Below, piece by piece: positions 9,381-17,577 of a DNA stretch of 38,092 nucleotides (positions are counted from its first letter, which is position 1; the number at the start of each line of letters is the position of its first letter). The notes under the pieces were generated by a model, which worked only from the letters and a program-made list of their open reading frames with translations, was not told where the DNA came from and searched no databases. The translations under genes were made by a program, and so were the position numbers. The DNA comes from Colivivens sp964537205 (GTDB taxonomy: Bacteria; Bacteroidota; Bacteroidia; Bacteroidales; Bacteroidaceae), in the NCBI GenBank assembly GCA_964537205.1, contig CAZHZH010000016.1:1-38092 (forward strand), in the 5' to 3' direction.

Positions 9381-9407
9381 CTGTAATAGTAATTGATAGT
9401 TATAACG

Positions 9408-9415
9408 CAAAGGTA
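9408..9415 (-). promoter_or_regulatory. Probable -7 box of the lyase-kinase transcript
   Basis: Minus-strand TACCTTTG matches TAnnTTTG and lies 27 bases before the lyase ATG. The only -33 candidate is a weak CTTG at 9434-9437 (18-base spacer), so the promoter is probably activator-dependent or weak. Confidence 0.55.
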
Positions 9416-9620
9416 AACAAATTAAGCCAAAACCAAGCCATCATAACACAAAAAAATCATTTCGCACACATTATTTTCTTGAAGGAAACCTTTTGCCATC
9501 TGCCATTTTACATGTACATTGATATAATGTAGACAACACCTCAACACAAATGGTGCAAGTCAAATGAGCAGAACCAAGCTTGCTTGAGCTATGTCATGAC
9601 GCTGCCCATTTACGGGTGAA

Positions 9621-9751
9621 AACAATAAAAACAAATGAATTTGTTTTGTATTGTGTTCGGTTTGCACTATATTTTTTCATAATATAGGCGGCACCTCAAC
9701 AATAAAAATAGACGAGTTTATTTTGTATTGTGTTCGGTTTGCACTATATTT
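9621..9751 (+). repeat. Duplicated promoter segment upstream of the GH43 gene
   Basis: A 54-base segment occurs twice in tandem with period 77: 9621-9674 and 9698-9751. The last 31 bases of the two copies are identical and contain the -33 TTTG and most of the -7 box; the first 11 bases are also identical, and the 12 bases between match about 60%. Copy 2 ends in a full TATATTTG; copy 1 reads TATATTTT. A fainter echo of the spacer (cacctcaaca) lies near 9537-9546. Confidence 0.85.
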
Positions 9752-9752
9752 G
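9722..9752 (+). promoter_or_regulatory. GH43 promoter (Bacteroidetes type)
   Basis: TTTG at 9722-9725, a 19-base spacer, and TATATTTG at 9745-9752. The ATG at 9783 is 30 bases further on. The near-copy 77 bases upstream lacks the final G of the -7 box and may be a decayed or secondary promoter. Confidence 0.8.
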
Positions 9753-9782
9753 CATAACGTATTCATCTTTTATCATATTACT

Positions 9783-11405
9783 ATGTCAATATCAAGACTT
9801 ATATTGCTTGTAGTGGCAGCTTGGACTGTATCATATCATGCAAGCGCACAAGAATGGGGAAAATGGGAGAAATGGGGTGACATGCACGACGGAACCTATC
9901 GCAACCCTATTCTGCCAGCCGACTTCAGTGATGTCGACTGTATAGAGGTTGACGGCACTTACTACATGATATCGTCCACATTTCAATTCCAACCAGGAAT
10001 GATTATACTAAAATCACACGACATGGTCAATTGGGAAACCGCCGGATACGCGGTAAGAGATATAAGGCAGATTGATCCGGCAATGAACTATGACAAAATG
10101 GATCGCTATGGACGTGGTATATGGGCAGGAGCCATCCGCTACAATAAAGGACGCTTCTATATATATTTTGGCACACCCGACGAAGGTTACTTCATGACAT
10201 CCGCAACTACAGTCGCAGGACCTTGGGACGATCTGACAAAAATGTCAATTGGGAGTGGTTGGGATGATCCATGTCCTTTCTTTGATGATGATGGCAAAGG
10301 TTATCTCGTAGGAACAGATTTCGCCAACGGTTACAAGACATACCTGTTCGACTTGGCAAGTGACTACCGTGATATAATACCAGAAACCGCCAGGCTTATA
10401 AACGAGGGTAACGGACGAGAGGCAAACAAACTGTACAAATACGGAGGCTACTACTACCATTTGTTCAGCGAAGTCAATCAAGAGGGACGCCAGCTCATGA
10501 TACAACGCGCCTCCGACATAGGTGGTCCATATAGTGAGGCGCGCCCCGTATCGCAAACAGGAAGGCAGTATAATGAACCAAATCAGGGAGGATTCCTCAC
10601 CGACTCCGACGGACATTGTTTTTTCCTTACTCATCATGGAACAGGCGACTGGTCGGGCCGCGCAGTCAGTCTGCTACCCGTCACATGCAACGACGGATGG
10701 CCTATTGCAGGAAAACCAGCCGATGGCAGCATGGTGTGGCAACATGCAAAACCCTCCACTGCAAACTCAAAAGCTATAAGGACCTTACGAGGCAAACAAT
10801 GTTATTGGGATCGACACTCACGAGACGACAAAGCCGTACCATACGGTGAGGCATGGGAATGGAACTACTATCCCCGTACCGACATGGTCAAACGCTACGG
10901 CTACCGTAAAGGACACCTGCATGTGACACTTGGGGCATTCAAGCCTCTCGAATCTGACAATTTGCTTAAAGTTGGGAACGTCCTCACAACCCGCTCATGG
11001 CGTACGCCACAGAACCGTATCACCATACGAGTCAATTTAAGCGATATGACAGACGGACAGACTGGAGGCATTTGTCACTTCTCCGCATCATGGTCGATAT
11101 TTGGTATTAGACAGGAAGGGAAGATACGGGTACTTTACTTTCAGACCAATAACATGCCCGCCAGAACTTTGCTCACCCTACCTTCACGCAGGCGGCACAC
11201 AATTTTTCTTCGTAGTGAGTGGGGGCTCGACGGACTTAGCCGCTATTCGTATAGTTTCGATGGGGTACACTTCCACCATGTATCCGATGCAGACTACACA
11301 CTGCAATGGGGTAACTACCGAGGCGACCGTTTAGGGCTGTTTACATATAATGACAAAAAAGAATCAGGTTGGATGCACTTCACAGTTACTGAAGTACAGC
11401 ATTGA
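9783..11405 (+). CDS. Secreted GH43 glycosidase (arabinofuranosidase/xylosidase type)
   Basis: A 540-residue protein with a signal peptide ending near SYHASAQ. The ATG at 9783 is chosen because it follows the promoter; the open frame reaches back to 9651, through that promoter. Residues ~35-330 form the five-bladed GH43 propeller, starting TYRNPILPADFSD. By alignment with known GH43 motifs the catalytic triad would be Asp50 (SDVD), Asp162 (WDDPCPFF) and Glu213 (REANKLYK). Residues ~350-540 resemble the concanavalin-like C-terminal domain found in the beta-xylosidase/arabinofuranosidase subfamilies. It would act in the periplasm or at the cell surface on arabinose or xylose side chains. Divergent from the PL11-like gene, it plausibly trims arabinan on rhamnogalacturonan I, but that link is inferred from position only. 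Confidence 0.9.
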   Translation: MSISRLILLVVAAWTVSYHASAQEWGKWEKWGDMHDGTYRNPILPADFSDVDCIEVDGTYYMISSTFQFQPGMIILKSHDMVNWETAGYAVRDIRQIDPAMNYDKMDRYGRGIWAGAIRYNKGRFYIYFGTPDEGYFMTSATTVAGPWDDLTKMSIGSGWDDPCPFFDDDGKGYLVGTDFANGYKTYLFDLASDYRDIIPETARLINEGNGREANKLYKYGGYYYHLFSEVNQEGRQLMIQRASDIGGPYSEARPVSQTGRQYNEPNQGGFLTDSDGHCFFLTHHGTGDWSGRAVSLLPVTCNDGWPIAGKPADGSMVWQHAKPSTANSKAIRTLRGKQCYWDRHSRDDKAVPYGEAWEWNYYPRTDMVKRYGYRKGHLHVTLGAFKPLESDNLLKVGNVLTTRSWRTPQNRITIRVNLSDMTDGQTGGICHFSASWSIFGIRQEGKIRVLYFQTNNMPARTLLTLPSRRRHTIFLRSEWGLDGLSRYSYSFDGVHFHHVSDADYTLQWGNYRGDRLGLFTYNDKKESGWMHFTVTEVQH

Positions 11406-11424
11406 CAACCACTTAGAGCCGTTC

Positions 11425-12339
11425 TTATTCTTGATCCTCTGTATCAGACTTTTTCGTTTTTAGCTCACGCTGTCGGCGAACTGTCACCTTGGGCTTTGAT
11501 GCTTTCTCTGCCGCCTTTTTGGCTTTTGCCTCCTGCTTTTCCCGGGCCTTTTGTTCAGCGGCCTCCTTCTTTGCCGCGGCTTTAGCCGCTTTCAACCTTG
11601 CCTTAGCGTCTTTTTCAGTCGCTTTCTCTCTTGCAGCCTCTTCTTTATCAGCGGCTTTATTCTTCGCAGCCGTTTCTTTATCTGCTGCTCTCTGTTTTGC
11701 AGCTTCCTCCTTAGCTTTTGCCGCAGCCTCCTTTTCTGCCGCTTTTTGCTGCGCCGCAGCTTCCTTGTCCTCCGTCTTTTGACGTGCAGTTTCTTTATTG
11801 TCTTTGGATTCAGCTGTCGTTTCTTTGTCAGTCACCTCTTTTTTGTTTACTGATGATCCATTCTCAGAAGTTTCCTGCTTGGTCTTGTTTTCCTTTTCCG
11901 TCACCTTGCCAGATGATTGCGATTCGGTTGATTTTCTCCTTCCGACAGTAGATGTCCGCTTGTCCTTGTTAGTTTGGTCGGACTGATTATCCGTTGTCGT
12001 CTGACCTTCTGTTTTGGTCACAGGAATTACCATACGAGGTTTATATTTTCGTCCTGTCGCTTTAGCGCGTCGTGCCGACTGCTTCTCACGTTGTAATTGG
12101 GTACGCGTCTTCTGTAATTCACGATTAAGTCGGTTCAGTTCTCGCGTCTCGCTATTAAGTTGGGCGCGTGTTGCCTTGATCTTTTCTTTTGCCGTCTTAA
12201 TTTGCGCCTTTAGTTCCTGTTGGTATGCGTTACCCGCAGAAGTAACTTCCTCGATGGTCTGCGCCTGCATTATGGCAGGAGATACAAATAATGCGATAGC
12301 CGTCGATATGTTCAGAATGAATTTAAGTCCTTTTTCCAT
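11425..12339 (-). CDS. Secreted coiled-coil protein with Lys/Ala/Glu 11-residue repeats
   Basis: Function not recognised. The 304-residue form starting at 12339 (MEKGLKFIL) has a signal peptide ending near IMQAQT; a start 11 codons upstream is possible but worse. Residues ~25-80 form a heptad-type coiled coil, ~80-180 are a Ser/Thr/Lys/Glu-rich disordered linker, and ~190-280 are almost pure Ala/Lys/Glu. In the last part an 11-residue unit recurs: RAADKETAAKN, KAADKEEAARE, KATEKDAKARL. Such hendecads occur in TolA-like periplasmic helices and in group 3 LEA desiccation proteins. The tail is strongly basic (VTVRRQRELKTKK). It probably spans or occupies the periplasm. It has its own promoter-like sequence inside the end of the upstream porin gene. 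Low-complexity composition makes homology calls unreliable. Confidence 0.75.
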   Translation of the reverse strand: MEKGLKFILNISTAIALFVSPAIMQAQTIEEVTSAGNAYQQELKAQIKTAKEKIKATRAQLNSETRELNRLNRELQKTRTQLQREKQSARRAKATGRKYKPRMVIPVTKTEGQTTTDNQSDQTNKDKRTSTVGRRKSTESQSSGKVTEKENKTKQETSENGSSVNKKEVTDKETTAESKDNKETARQKTEDKEAAAQQKAAEKEAAAKAKEEAAKQRAADKETAAKNKAADKEEAAREKATEKDAKARLKAAKAAAKKEAAEQKAREKQEAKAKKAAEKASKPKVTVRRQRELKTKKSDTEDQE

Positions 12340-12359
12340 TGTAATCAATTTATTTGATG

Positions 12360-12390
12360 CAAATTTAGTCATAAAAATTAGAACTTCACA
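12360..12390 (-). promoter_or_regulatory. Promoter-like sequence for the coiled-coil protein gene
   Basis: On the minus strand, TGTG (12387-12390), a 19-base spacer and TAAATTTG (12360-12367), one mismatch from consensus at the -33 element. It overlaps the last codons of the porin gene and lies 20 bases before the ATG. Confidence 0.6.
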
Positions 12391-13391
12391 TACGTCTGGA
12401 CATCAATTTGATTATAATTATGATCCACAGCAGTACGGTCGTGAGTAAACGAATACGTGACTTGCATTAGCAGATACTGACAGAGAGAGTAGTTAAAGGC
12501 AAGTCCATAGTTAGTCTTAGTTGTAGCCCAACTCTTGTCTGAGCGATAGACATCCCAACGTCCATACAGCTTACATTTGCCAACTATGGGAACACCTAAA
12601 AGCGCATACCATCCGTCAGCCTCCTTATCGCCCACATATTCAGCACGTGCTGACCAATCGGACTCATATTTTATCCCTGCACTCCAACGCTTTCGATCGA
12701 TTGTTTCATCATTGTCATTTACATAATTGCCCGTCCATCCGAAAGCACCAATACACAGATTTCTGACAGGCTCCACATACACGCCTCCCATGAAGTCCTT
12801 CCGCTTGTTCTTATCAGAGTGGTTAACACCTTGGCCAGAGAACACACCCATTTGATAGTGCAGCAACTTGTGGTCGTCCATCGGCATAAAATCGCCGTAA
12901 ACAGCGATTCCTAAATCACGCCCATTACACACATGCTCGCCCACACGATCGTTAAAGCCAGCAAGGTAATTGACGCATTGAGCGATACTGCCAAGACCAA
13001 TGTTTATTGGATGGTAAGGGTTCTCAAAAGTAAACGTCCGTTTCTGCTGCCCGAATCGAATACGTAAGAAATCATATTTCTTCCATTCGACCCATGCGTC
13101 AATGATACGAGGTCCTTTCTCCTGCTTGGTGCCAGAACGTCCGGTGAGTTCCATTTGCAAGTTGAAACCAAAGTCAAGTATGTCGCCTTTAATATGGACA
13201 CGTGCGAAACGTATGCCGAAATCGGTACCATTGTCCGACTGCTCGTTATCAGTCCACACCGCCCTCGGGACGATATAGCCGCCGATAGTAGTAGATTTCA
13301 GCAAGTTACTAACAGTGAGTACTGAATCCTGCGAGTACGACGCAACACGGCCACACAATAGGAATAGTGCAAGTAGAATCCTGTAGCGCAT
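12378..13391 (-). CDS. Outer-membrane porin (phosphate-selective porin O/P-like)
   Basis: A 337-residue protein with a signal peptide (cleavage near VASYSQD) and alternating hydrophobic/polar strands ending in an aromatic residue (TYVKF), as expected for an outer-membrane beta-barrel. Segments such as DFGIRFARVHIKG, GRSGTKQEKGPRIIDAWVEW and FRIRFGQQK-like strands resemble the OprO/OprP-type porins common in Bacteroidetes, somewhat shorter than typical (~380-450). The family label does not prove phosphate selectivity. It starts 23 bases after argD with no visible promoter or terminator between them, so it may be the tail of the arginine transcript. A role in uptake of an arginine-related solute would be inference from position. 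Confidence 0.82.
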   Translation of the reverse strand: MRYRILLALFLLCGRVASYSQDSVLTVSNLLKSTTIGGYIVPRAVWTDNEQSDNGTDFGIRFARVHIKGDILDFGFNLQMELTGRSGTKQEKGPRIIDAWVEWKKYDFLRIRFGQQKRTFTFENPYHPINIGLGSIAQCVNYLAGFNDRVGEHVCNGRDLGIAVYGDFMPMDDHKLLHYQMGVFSGQGVNHSDKNKRKDFMGGVYVEPVRNLCIGAFGWTGNYVNDNDETIDRKRWSAGIKYESDWSARAEYVGDKEADGWYALLGVPIVGKCKLYGRWDVYRSDKSWATTKTNYGLAFNYSLCQYLLMQVTYSFTHDRTAVDHNYNQIDVQTYVKF

Positions 13392-13414
13392 ATAATTCCG
13401 CCTGGGCGTATTAC

Positions 13415-14542
13415 TTACAACACCTTCTTCAGTCGTTCCACGAAGTCATCCGCCTCTTCTTTAGACAGACAAAGCGGAGGAAGGACACGCAGGACATTCG
13501 TCCCGCTGCAACCAATGAAACAATGCTGTTCATAAACAAGATTGTTGCGTATTTCCTTGTATGGAACGTCGAGTTCGATGCCAATCATCATCCCCTTGCC
13601 ACGGATATCAATAACGTGTGGCAGGTGTTCACTCTTAAGACGATCCATAAGATAAGCTCCCACTACACCAGCATTCTCAACGAGGTGTTCTTCTTCCATG
13701 ACATCGAGTACAGCCAACGCCGCTGTACAAGCCAAATGATTACCACCGAATGTGGTGCCGAGCTGACCATACACAGGCTTGAACTTGGGTGAGATCAGGA
13801 CGGCAGCCATTGGGAATCCGTTTCCGATTCCTTTGGCAACCGTTATCAAATCAGGCTTCACATCCAAATACTGGTGTGCGAAAAACCTGCCTGTACGTCC
13901 ATAGCCACATTGTATTTCATCACAGATGAGAATGGCGTTGTGTTCTTCACAAAGTTTACTGATTCCTTGCAAGAAATCTTTGTCAACCATTCTTATTCCA
14001 CCAACACCTTGCACGCACTCCACGATACAGGCACATACGTCGCCCTTCTCTATTTCCTTCTTCCATGCCTCCAGATCGTTCAGAGGGAGGAAAGTCACAT
14101 GATTGTTATCATTTATAGGTGATACAATTTTTTTATTGTCTGTCACCTCCACCGCTAACGAAGTACGACCATGGAAAGACTTGTCAATAGCAAGCACACG
14201 CTTGCGCCCATTATAGAACGATGCAAGTTTCAATGCGTTTTCGTTGGCTTCTGCACCAGAGTTGATGAGAAAGAGACTGTAATCGTCATATCCGCATACT
14301 GTTCCAAGTCGACGTGCAAACTCACGTTGCAACGGGTTTATCACAGAATTGCTATAGAAACCGAGTCTGCCGAGTTGTTCGGTCATCATCTTAACATAGT
14401 GGGGGTGGCTATGCCCTATACTTATGACGGCATGTCCTCCATATAAGTCAAGATACTCCTGCCCTTTATCGTCCCAAACCTTGCACCCCCTGCCCTTCAC
14501 GATAGCGACATTGAACAAAGGGAAAACATCAAATAATTGCAT
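13415..14542 (-). CDS. argD: Acetylornithine (or succinylornithine) aminotransferase
   Basis: A 375-residue class III PLP-dependent transaminase that converts N-acyl-glutamate semialdehyde to N-acyl-ornithine with glutamate as donor. Seen: the SGAEANENALKLA phosphate-binding stretch, the cofactor Asp in LICDEIQCGYGRTG, and the PLP lysine at residue 237 in TVAKGIGNGFP. Length is normal for a short ArgD. It follows argC by 31 bases in the arg operon. Known Bacteroidetes (Bacteroides fragilis) run arginine synthesis on N-succinyl intermediates via a succinylornithine transcarbamylase, so the real acyl group here may be succinyl; that transcarbamylase gene is not in the window. Confidence 0.95.
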   Translation of the reverse strand: MQLFDVFPLFNVAIVKGRGCKVWDDKGQEYLDLYGGHAVISIGHSHPHYVKMMTEQLGRLGFYSNSVINPLQREFARRLGTVCGYDDYSLFLINSGAEANENALKLASFYNGRKRVLAIDKSFHGRTSLAVEVTDNKKIVSPINDNNHVTFLPLNDLEAWKKEIEKGDVCACIVECVQGVGGIRMVDKDFLQGISKLCEEHNAILICDEIQCGYGRTGRFFAHQYLDVKPDLITVAKGIGNGFPMAAVLISPKFKPVYGQLGTTFGGNHLACTAALAVLDVMEEEHLVENAGVVGAYLMDRLKSEHLPHVIDIRGKGMMIGIELDVPYKEIRNNLVYEQHCFIGCSGTNVLRVLPPLCLSKEEADDFVERLKKVL

Positions 14543-14573
14543 AGTTGTTATCTATTATATAATTTGCTCGTTA

Positions 14574-15587
14574 TTAAAATCCACTTGCCTTCAGTTTCAG
14601 TCCTTCTGTTTCATCAAGCCCGAACATCAAGTTCATATTTTGCACTGCCTGTCCGACCGCTCCCTTCAACAGGTTGTCAATTACTGACGTGACAACTATC
14701 TTCCTTCCAAAAGAGTCGACATGCACAAGAGCCTTGTTTGTGTTGACCACCTGTTTCAAATCCAATGGTTTATCAGAATAATGTGTGAAAGCGGCATTTG
14801 CGTAAAACTCACGGTATAGCGATGCGACATCAGCTACAGGACTGCCGAGTGTGATTGTCTCTGTGCAGAAAATACCACGTGAGAAGTTTCCTCTAAATGG
14901 AATAAAATCAATATGCACCCCGTCCGACACATCGTAACCTTCATTGAGCGTATCAATGAAACGTGGAGCATTATCTGGTCGCAATTCATTCAGCGTCTGC
15001 ACTATTTCATGCAAATGCTGGTGCGTGAATACTTTATATATACTTATATTATCCACCCTCCATGAAAAATGCGTCGTTACGCCGGGCTTTTGTCCCGCGC
15101 CAGTAGAGCCTGTGATGGCACTAACGCCAACATCATGTACCAACAGACCCGCTTTTGCCAATGGAAGAAGTCCCAATTGTATAGCGGTGGCAAAACACCC
15201 TGGGTTTGCCAAATGTTCACACTTGTGGATTTTTTCATGGTGAACCTCAGGCAGACCATACACGAAGTCATGACTGCCCGCTATACGGAAATCTTGTGCA
15301 AGGTCTATAATCTTAACATGCGAAGGCACTGAATGTTCCTTAAGGAACGCCTCGCTCTTGCCATGACCGAAACACAAGAAGATTACATCAACATCATCGA
15401 TTGGAGCTTTATCGGTGAAGGTGAGTTCCGTTTCGCCAATAAGTCCCTCATGAACATCGTAGACCTTGTTTCCGGCATTCGACTCGCTGTTAGCAAACGC
15501 AATCTCAGCCGAAGGGTGATTTATGAGCAAACGTGTCAGTTCGCCCCCGGTATAGCCTGCGGCTCCAAATATTCCTACTTTAATCAT
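14574..15587 (-). CDS. argC: N-acetyl-gamma-glutamyl-phosphate reductase
   Basis: Reduces N-acyl-glutamyl phosphate to the semialdehyde using NADPH, in the cytoplasm. The 337-residue product has the N-terminal Rossmann motif VGIFGAAGYTGGEL and the catalytic cysteine at residue 131 in HLANPGCFAT, followed by the GSTGAGQ stretch typical of ArgC. Start choice: after the argG stop TAA come GTG and then ATG directly; I take the ATG at 15587, but GTG at 15590 would add one residue. Either way the gene abuts argG with almost no spacer, so translation is probably coupled. Known partners missing from the window are argB, the transcarbamylase and argH. Confidence 0.95.
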   Translation of the reverse strand: MIKVGIFGAAGYTGGELTRLLINHPSAEIAFANSESNAGNKVYDVHEGLIGETELTFTDKAPIDDVDVIFLCFGHGKSEAFLKEHSVPSHVKIIDLAQDFRIAGSHDFVYGLPEVHHEKIHKCEHLANPGCFATAIQLGLLPLAKAGLLVHDVGVSAITGSTGAGQKPGVTTHFSWRVDNISIYKVFTHQHLHEIVQTLNELRPDNAPRFIDTLNEGYDVSDGVHIDFIPFRGNFSRGIFCTETITLGSPVADVASLYREFYANAAFTHYSDKPLDLKQVVNTNKALVHVDSFGRKIVVTSVIDNLLKGAVGQAVQNMNLMFGLDETEGLKLKASGF

Positions 15588-15590
15588 CAC

Positions 15591-16796
15591 TTATTGTCTT
15601 TCATCAGGGTGAGCAAGATAGTAAGCGCGTAGTGGAGTAGAAGTGACCTTGATGAATCCCTTCGCATCCTCACTGGTCCATGCCTTAGCGGTCTCCCCAT
15701 ATTCGCCAAGCTTGTTCTTCACAAGGTCGTTAGGCGAATCGACACCTACAGTCTGGAACGAAAGAGGGCGCAATTCAAGAGTCACTTCACCAGTTACATT
15801 GCGCTGTGAACTTGTAAGCATAGCTTCCATGTCGGGCATTACTGGTTCCAGATACTGACTCTCGTGCAAGAACATTCCATACCATGTACTGATTTGGTCT
15901 TTCCAGTATTGTTGCCATTTAGACAAAACGAACTTCTCAAGAAAGCGATGTGCTCCGATTATAAGCATTGGTGCCGCCGCCTCAAAGCCTACACGTCCCT
16001 TGATGCCGATTATCGTATCACCTACATGGCAATCACGCCCAATGCCGTAGGCTGCACCTATTTTCTCAACAGCTTGAATTGCTTCTATTTTGTCGGCGTA
16101 TACCTTGCCGTTTACCGCGCTGATTTCACCTTTATCAAAACCTATCTTCAAAATCTCAGGTCCTTCTTTTGTCGGATGTTTTAAATAGGCAGACTCTGGC
16201 AGTCCCTTGGTAGAATCAAGCAATTCACCACCACAAATGCTGGTACCCCAAAGTCCGACATTATAGCTATACTTCAGTTTGGCGAAGTCCGCAGAGAAGC
16301 CATGTTTGTTCAGATAGTCTATTTCTTCTTGCCGACTGAGATTCCCGTCGCGTGTGAGAGTTATAATCTCCATGCCAGAAGCCATAACGAGGAACGTCAT
16401 GTCAAAGCGAATTTGGTCGTTACCCGCGCCTGTGCTTCCATGAGCTATAGCATCAGCACCAATTTCCTTAGCATAGCGCGCGATAGCCAAAGCTTGGAAT
16501 ATACGTTCTGAACTGACAGATATAGGATAGCAGTTGTTACGAAGTACGTTGCCGAAAATCATGTATTTCAGACTCTTCTCATAGTACTCATGCGTCACAT
16601 CGAGTGTAACATATTTCGTAGCACCCAACTTGTAGGCATTCGCTTCATTAGTTTTCAATTGTTCTTCACTAAAACCACCTGTGTTGGCACATGCGGTATG
16701 AACTTCATAACCTTTCTCTTTTGCAAGGTACATCACTGTGTAAGATGTGTCCAGGCCTCCGCTGAACGCAACCACCACTTTCTTCTTCTTATCCAT
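15591..16796 (-). CDS. argG: Argininosuccinate synthase
   Basis: Joins citrulline and aspartate with ATP to give argininosuccinate. The 401-residue length is standard. The N-terminal ATP pyrophosphatase loop, AFSGGLDTSY, is intact, as is the HGSTGAGNDQIRF stretch that binds substrate. It is the third gene of the arg transcript: 79 bases follow the GNAT gene, and argC begins right after its stop. Nothing unusual was seen in the sequence. Confidence 0.96.
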   Translation of the reverse strand: MDKKKKVVVAFSGGLDTSYTVMYLAKEKGYEVHTACANTGGFSEEQLKTNEANAYKLGATKYVTLDVTHEYYEKSLKYMIFGNVLRNNCYPISVSSERIFQALAIARYAKEIGADAIAHGSTGAGNDQIRFDMTFLVMASGMEIITLTRDGNLSRQEEIDYLNKHGFSADFAKLKYSYNVGLWGTSICGGELLDSTKGLPESAYLKHPTKEGPEILKIGFDKGEISAVNGKVYADKIEAIQAVEKIGAAYGIGRDCHVGDTIIGIKGRVGFEAAAPMLIIGAHRFLEKFVLSKWQQYWKDQISTWYGMFLHESQYLEPVMPDMEAMLTSSQRNVTGEVTLELRPLSFQTVGVDSPNDLVKNKLGEYGETAKAWTSEDAKGFIKVTSTPLRAYYLAHPDERQ

Positions 16797-16875
16797 CCTT
16801 TTATATATTATTTATTATTTAATATCACATCATCAGGTTCGTATGACCCACTTTGTAGGTGGCATATCACAGGCG

Positions 16876-17511
16876 TCACATAAGTCCTCTTTTTGTCATT
16901 TCCTTGATAATCTCCTGGAATATCTCAATGGGTGTAGGCTCACCCTTGTGTTGTTCCGGATCATATAGCATGCCTGTGCAGATGCAGAATTTTCGATTTT
17001 TCATTTGTAATATTGGATAGTTTACACATCCTATGCATCCACGCCAAAAAGCGTCATCATCAGTCAGTTGTTGGAAAGACACAGGCACATAACCAAGAGC
17101 CGTATTCATTTTCATTACAGCGTCGCCGCTGGTCAACGAGAATATCTTGGCGTGGGGCCAGCGAACACGCGCAAGGGTAAATGTATGGTCTTTTATACGC
17201 TTTGATATGTCACGTCCTTGATATTCTGGGTGTACAATCAAGCCTGAAGTAGTAACATAAGCTTTATTGCCCCATGTCTCGATATAACTGAATCCAGCAA
17301 ACTTGTCACCCAATTCTGTTTGCACACTCGGGTCGAGAGCCAATATGGCCTTCCCCTCCTTCATCTTCGTAGCGACATATTCGTGTGTGCGTTCCGCAAT
17401 TCCAGTTCCACGTTTCCTTGCGGCCTCGCGTATTGTATTATTAATAAGGTCAACGTACTTCTCATGCGAAGCATCAGCCACAATGACCTTTATTCCATCA
17501 GGATATTCCAT
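16876..17511 (-). CDS. GNAT acyltransferase in the arginine operon, candidate acylglutamate synthase
   Basis: A 211-residue GNAT-fold protein. The acyl-CoA pyrophosphate loop is visible as HPEYQGRDISKRI at residues 94-106, in the Q/R-x-x-G position of the family. Between argR and argG, it is a good candidate for the first step of the pathway, acylation of glutamate by acetyl- or succinyl-CoA, since no classical argA or argJ is in the window. This is inference from context; GNAT sequence alone does not give substrate. The C-terminal part is unusual: Cys159, Cys162, Cys176 and Cys178 form CX2C-X13-CXC, which could bind a metal. Start at 17511 (MEYPDGIKV) is the first ATG after a 66-base gap from argR. 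Confidence 0.85.
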   Translation of the reverse strand: MEYPDGIKVIVADASHEKYVDLINNTIREAARKRGTGIAERTHEYVATKMKEGKAILALDPSVQTELGDKFAGFSYIETWGNKAYVTTSGLIVHPEYQGRDISKRIKDHTFTLARVRWPHAKIFSLTSGDAVMKMNTALGYVPVSFQQLTDDDAFWRGCIGCVNYPILQMKNRKFCICTGMLYDPEQHKGEPTPIEIFQEIIKEMTKRGLM

Positions 17512-17577
17512 TTCCGTTATCTTAGGTAGGACTCACTCCCGCCTCATCTTCTATTCTTTTCCTTTAAAATGTTTTCT

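Noticed and set aside
9621..9752. Tandem repeats as a CRISPR array
   Set aside because: Only two copies, containing promoter elements, with no cas genes nearby.
9651..9782. Extension of the GH43 gene upstream
   Set aside because: It would translate through the duplicated promoter and place a signal peptide internally.
11489..11986. Phe/Ser/Ala-rich hydrophobic open frames, superficially membrane-like
   Set aside because: They are the reverse complement of the Lys/Ala/Glu repeat region, which forces Phe/Leu/Ser/Ala codons on the other strand.
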